NCBI GenBank assembly: GCA_963748095.1
Contig: CAVVIO010000041.1
Location: 1-8,234, forward strand
Direction: 5' to 3'
Origin: CAVVIO01 sp963748095
Lineage (GTDB): Bacteria; Bacteroidota; Bacteroidia; Bacteroidales; UBA10428
Length of the DNA: 8,234 nucleotides
The notes under the pieces were generated by a model. It made no database searches and was not told the DNA's origin. It saw only the letters and a program-made list of their open reading frames with translations. Positions 6,285-8,234 of this stretch are shown one piece after another. The translations under genes were made by a program, and so were the position numbers. How positions within the stretch are numbered: the stretch's first letter is position 1; each line of letters starts with the position of its first letter.

Positions 6285-6758
6285 ATGATAAATCTGGCAT
6301 TAATGATATTTTCTTTCTTTTTCATGGAATTCGTGGCATGGTCAACACATAAATATGTGATGCATGGATTTTTGTGGAAATGGCATAAGGATCATCATAA
6401 ACTGGATGGGAGAAATTACAGTCCGGAAATGATGGAAGAGAAACATTTTGAAAAAAACGATTTGTTTTTTCTCATTTATGCGTTACCTGCCATAGTGCTG
6501 CTGATAATCGGATTTACTACAAATTCATTCTCAATGGTATTTATTGGCGTAGGAATCACGATATACGGATTTACTTATTTCGTTGTACACGATATTATTA
6601 TTCACAGGCGTCTCCGTATTCCTTTCTTACAAAATAATCATCATTTTTTTACTAAAGCAGTTTTAAAGGCTCATATGGCGCATCATATGCCTGAAACGAA
6701 GAAAGATTTTCATAATTACGGCCTGTTGATTTTCCCATTACGTTATTTTAAAAAATAA
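6285..6758 (+). CDS. crtZ: Beta-carotene 3-hydroxylase (CrtZ-type, fatty-acid-hydroxylase superfamily)
   Basis: This is a membrane-bound non-heme di-iron monooxygenase that adds a 3-hydroxyl to beta-ionone rings. The 157-aa length fits the family. The histidine clusters that bind iron are all visible: HKYVMH (22-27), HKDHH (34-38), HDIIIH (102-107) and HMAHH (130-134), with NHHFF (118-122) and FHNYG (142-146) nearby. Hydrophobic segments lie at about 3-20, 60-77 and 83-101, consistent with an inner-membrane protein. It starts 6 nt after crtB and ends 3 nt before the cyclase, so it is co-transcribed with them. With the cyclase next door, the expected product is a 3-hydroxylated beta ring, on gamma- or beta-carotene-type substrates. 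Confidence 0.92.
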   Translation: MINLALMIFSFFFMEFVAWSTHKYVMHGFLWKWHKDHHKLDGRNYSPEMMEEKHFEKNDLFFLIYALPAIVLLIIGFTTNSFSMVFIGVGITIYGFTYFVVHDIIIHRRLRIPFLQNNHHFFTKAVLKAHMAHHMPETKKDFHNYGLLIFPLRYFKK

Positions 6759-6761
6759 TTT

Positions 6762-7466
6762 ATGTGGCTTTATTCAGCTTTATTGTTTGGTTCCTTTATT
6801 GTTCCTTTTGCGTTGAGTTTCGACAGCAGACTTCAGTTTTACAAACAATGGAAATATGTGATTCCTTCTCTTCTAATTGTCGCTTTGTTTTATATAGCGT
6901 TCGATATTTTTTTTACAGTTAAAGGAGTCTGGGGATTCAATCCCAAATACCATTCTTCATTAAATATCTTTAATTTACCATTGGAAGAAGTATTGTTTTT
7001 TATCGTAATTCCTTATGCATCTGTATTTCTGCACGAGTCGTTTATTCTGTACTTTCCCGAAATAAAATTGAATGAAACAGCCGGTAAAATTGTAACAGTT
7101 GTATTCGTCTTAGTTTTAACATTGGTGGCACTATTGCATATAAATAAAATATACACGGTTTATGCATGCAGCCTGATGATCACTGCACTTTTTTTCTCCT
7201 TTTTCAATAAATCAGCCGTGATAAACAGGTTTTACATTACATTTCTGATTATAATTATTCCTTTCTTGCTGGTGAATGGAATATTAACCGGTAGTTTTAT
7301 AAATAAGGAAGTGGTATGGTATAATAATCATGAGAACCTGGGAATACGAATTTTTACTATTCCGGTCGAAGATTTCGGCTATGCCTTCAGCTTGATTTTA
7401 ATTAACTTGTTATTGATATCGAAACTTAAGAGTTTTTTTATAAAAACAAAACCTATTTCTTGCTAG
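6762..7466 (+). CDS. crtY: Lycopene cyclase, fused two-domain CrtYcd type
   Basis: This integral membrane enzyme cyclises the psi ends of lycopene to beta rings. The 234-aa product contains two copies of the small lycopene-cyclase domain that occur as separate subunits (CrtYc and CrtYd) in actinobacteria. The first copy, about 1-98, has the signature NLPLEEVLFF (71-80) with adjacent acidic pair Glu75-Glu76. The second, about 110-222, has the matching TIPVEDFGYAF (199-209) with Glu203-Asp204. Each copy also has a Trp-rich/Asn segment before its motif (GVWGFNP; EVVWYNNHENLG). About seven hydrophobic segments are visible. It is unrelated in sequence to the FAD-dependent CrtY of proteobacteria. 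It lies 3 nt after crtZ. Whether it makes one or two rings cannot be read from sequence; the CruF-like neighbour suggests one end may stay open. Confidence 0.9.
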   Translation: MWLYSALLFGSFIVPFALSFDSRLQFYKQWKYVIPSLLIVALFYIAFDIFFTVKGVWGFNPKYHSSLNIFNLPLEEVLFFIVIPYASVFLHESFILYFPEIKLNETAGKIVTVVFVLVLTLVALLHINKIYTVYACSLMITALFFSFFNKSAVINRFYITFLIIIIPFLLVNGILTGSFINKEVVWYNNHENLGIRIFTIPVEDFGYAFSLILINLLLISKLKSFFIKTKPISC

Positions 7467-7479
7467 AACATTGATAAGT

Positions 7480-8142
7480 ATGTTGAAACCTGAATATATT
7501 ACCGATAAATCGAAAGAAATAAAAATATTTTTACTCGTATTTTATGCGGTGGGAATTATTGGCGTAATAGTACCCTTTACTTCTGTATTTTTTTCGAAAT
7601 TAATTCCTTACGCACTATTTATAAGTTTTGTACTTCTGGCAATATTTCATTCACCAAAAGCAGACAGGAAGACACTAATCATTTTTTTGGGAATCTTCCT
7701 GTTAAGCTATACAATCGAGGTGGTGGGTGTAAATACAGGATTCATTTTCGGTTCTTATCACTATGGTGAAAACCTGGGCATTAAGATTTTAAATACACCG
7801 TTGATCATTGGGATTAACTGGCTGTTCCTGGTTTACACAACTTCTTCCGTAACCAATAAAATGAATGTTCAGGGACCTCCGGCAATATTGCTGGCATCCA
7901 CTATGATGTTGATGTATGATATTATTCTGGAGCCAGTGGCTCCTTATCTGGATATGTGGCACTGGGAAAATGAAAGAGTCCCGTTTCAGAATTACCTGGC
8001 CTGGTTTTTCCTGGCGCTTCTTTTTCATTCGGCATTAAAGGTTTCCGGTATACGAACACAAAACAAGCTGGCTATAGTAATGCTGATTTGCCAGTTTGCT
8101 TTTTTTCTGAGCCTGTACATAAATTTTAAAATTATACATTGA
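7480..8142 (+). CDS. cruF: CruF-like carotenoid 1',2'-hydratase (DUF422 family)
   Basis: This membrane protein belongs to the family of CruF and bisanhydrobacterioruberin hydratase, which add water across the terminal double bond of an uncyclised carotenoid end to give a 1'-hydroxyl group. The 220-aa product has about seven hydrophobic segments and the conserved family stretches: EVVGVNTGFIFGSYHYG (80-96), the turn NTPLIIGINW (105-114), YDIILEPVA (146-154) with its acidic pair, MWHWE (159-163) and FQNYLAWF (169-176). The ATG at 7480 is preferred over the TTG at 7471, which would add three residues; it lies 13 nt after the cyclase stop. The gene end overlaps the next start codon by one base (TGATG). 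Membership in the family is clear. The exact substrate and hydratase activity are inferred from the family and from the neighbours. Confidence 0.85.
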   Translation: MLKPEYITDKSKEIKIFLLVFYAVGIIGVIVPFTSVFFSKLIPYALFISFVLLAIFHSPKADRKTLIIFLGIFLLSYTIEVVGVNTGFIFGSYHYGENLGIKILNTPLIIGINWLFLVYTTSSVTNKMNVQGPPAILLASTMMLMYDIILEPVAPYLDMWHWENERVPFQNYLAWFFLALLFHSALKVSGIRTQNKLAIVMLICQFAFFLSLYINFKIIH

Positions 8143-8234
8143 TGCTAAGTGTAAAATATAACATTTCAATTAATACGATAAAACAGGTTTTAAGAGTCGT
8201 ATTATTCGTGGTATTACTTGTTTTTTACTCCATA
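8142..8234 (+). CDS. Start of a further operon gene, membrane-associated N-terminus (3' end outside window)
   Basis: An ATG at 8142 overlaps the stop of the CruF-like gene by one base, and the frame stays open for 31 codons to the window edge. The peptide begins MLSVKYNISINTIKQ and then has a hydrophobic run, VLRVVLFVVLLVFYSI, that looks like a membrane anchor or signal-anchor. The 1-nt overlap is strong evidence for a real, translationally coupled gene. The family cannot be recognised from this fragment. Carotenoid clusters of this type often continue with a tailoring enzyme such as an acyltransferase or glycosyltransferase, but nothing visible decides between these. Confidence 0.65.
   Translation, partial: MLSVKYNISINTIKQVLRVVLFVVLLVFYSI

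Overview
The window looks like a chromosome segment of an AT-rich Bacteroidota bacterium, most likely a pigmented, free-living type. The main evidence is an ECF sigma factor and FecR-type anti-sigma pair of the kind expanded in this phylum, two TonB-C-terminal-domain proteins (one with MORN-like repeats), carotenoid genes of the CrtYcd/CruF type, and A-rich sequence instead of Shine-Dalgarno motifs before the start codons. All supported genes are on the + strand. The species cannot be named from the sequence.

Layout. (1) Positions 1-756 hold the 3' part of a MORN-repeat/TonB-C-terminal protein whose start lies outside the window. (2) Positions 757-1129 are non-coding and carry two clear inverted repeats. 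(3) Positions 1130-3449 are a probable three-gene operon: ECF sigma factor, FecR-like transmembrane anti-sigma factor (overlapping by 4 nt) and a secreted protein ending in a TonB C-terminal domain. It is closed by a rho-independent terminator at 3471-3494. (4) Positions 3679-4992 encode a triple-rhodanese sulfurtransferase of YnjE-like architecture, in which only the third domain keeps the catalytic cysteine. It is visibly more GC-rich than the sigma-factor region. (5) Positions 4993-5441 are a 449-bp gap. Its first part contains a hairpin-rich, GC-richer block that resembles a degenerate copy of a dispersed intergenic repeat. The rest is extremely AT-rich leader. (6) Positions 5442-8234 are a tightly packed carotenoid operon: phytoene synthase (crtB), carotenoid 3-hydroxylase (crtZ), a fused two-domain lycopene cyclase (crtYcd type), a CruF-like carotenoid hydratase, and the first 31 codons of another membrane-associated protein that runs off the right edge.

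How the genes work together. In the carotenoid operon, CrtB makes phytoene, the cyclase closes a beta ring on lycopene, CrtZ hydroxylates the ring, and the CruF-like enzyme would hydrate an uncyclised end. This predicts a hydroxylated, probably monocyclic carotenoid of the saproxanthin type. The desaturase (crtI), which is needed between CrtB and the cyclase, is not in the window. The sigma/anti-sigma pair would normally control a TonB-dependent SusC/SusD-type uptake system. Here it is followed only by a TonB-C-terminal protein, which is the less ordinary feature of the window. I found no CRISPR array, tRNA, rRNA, transposase or obvious defence system.
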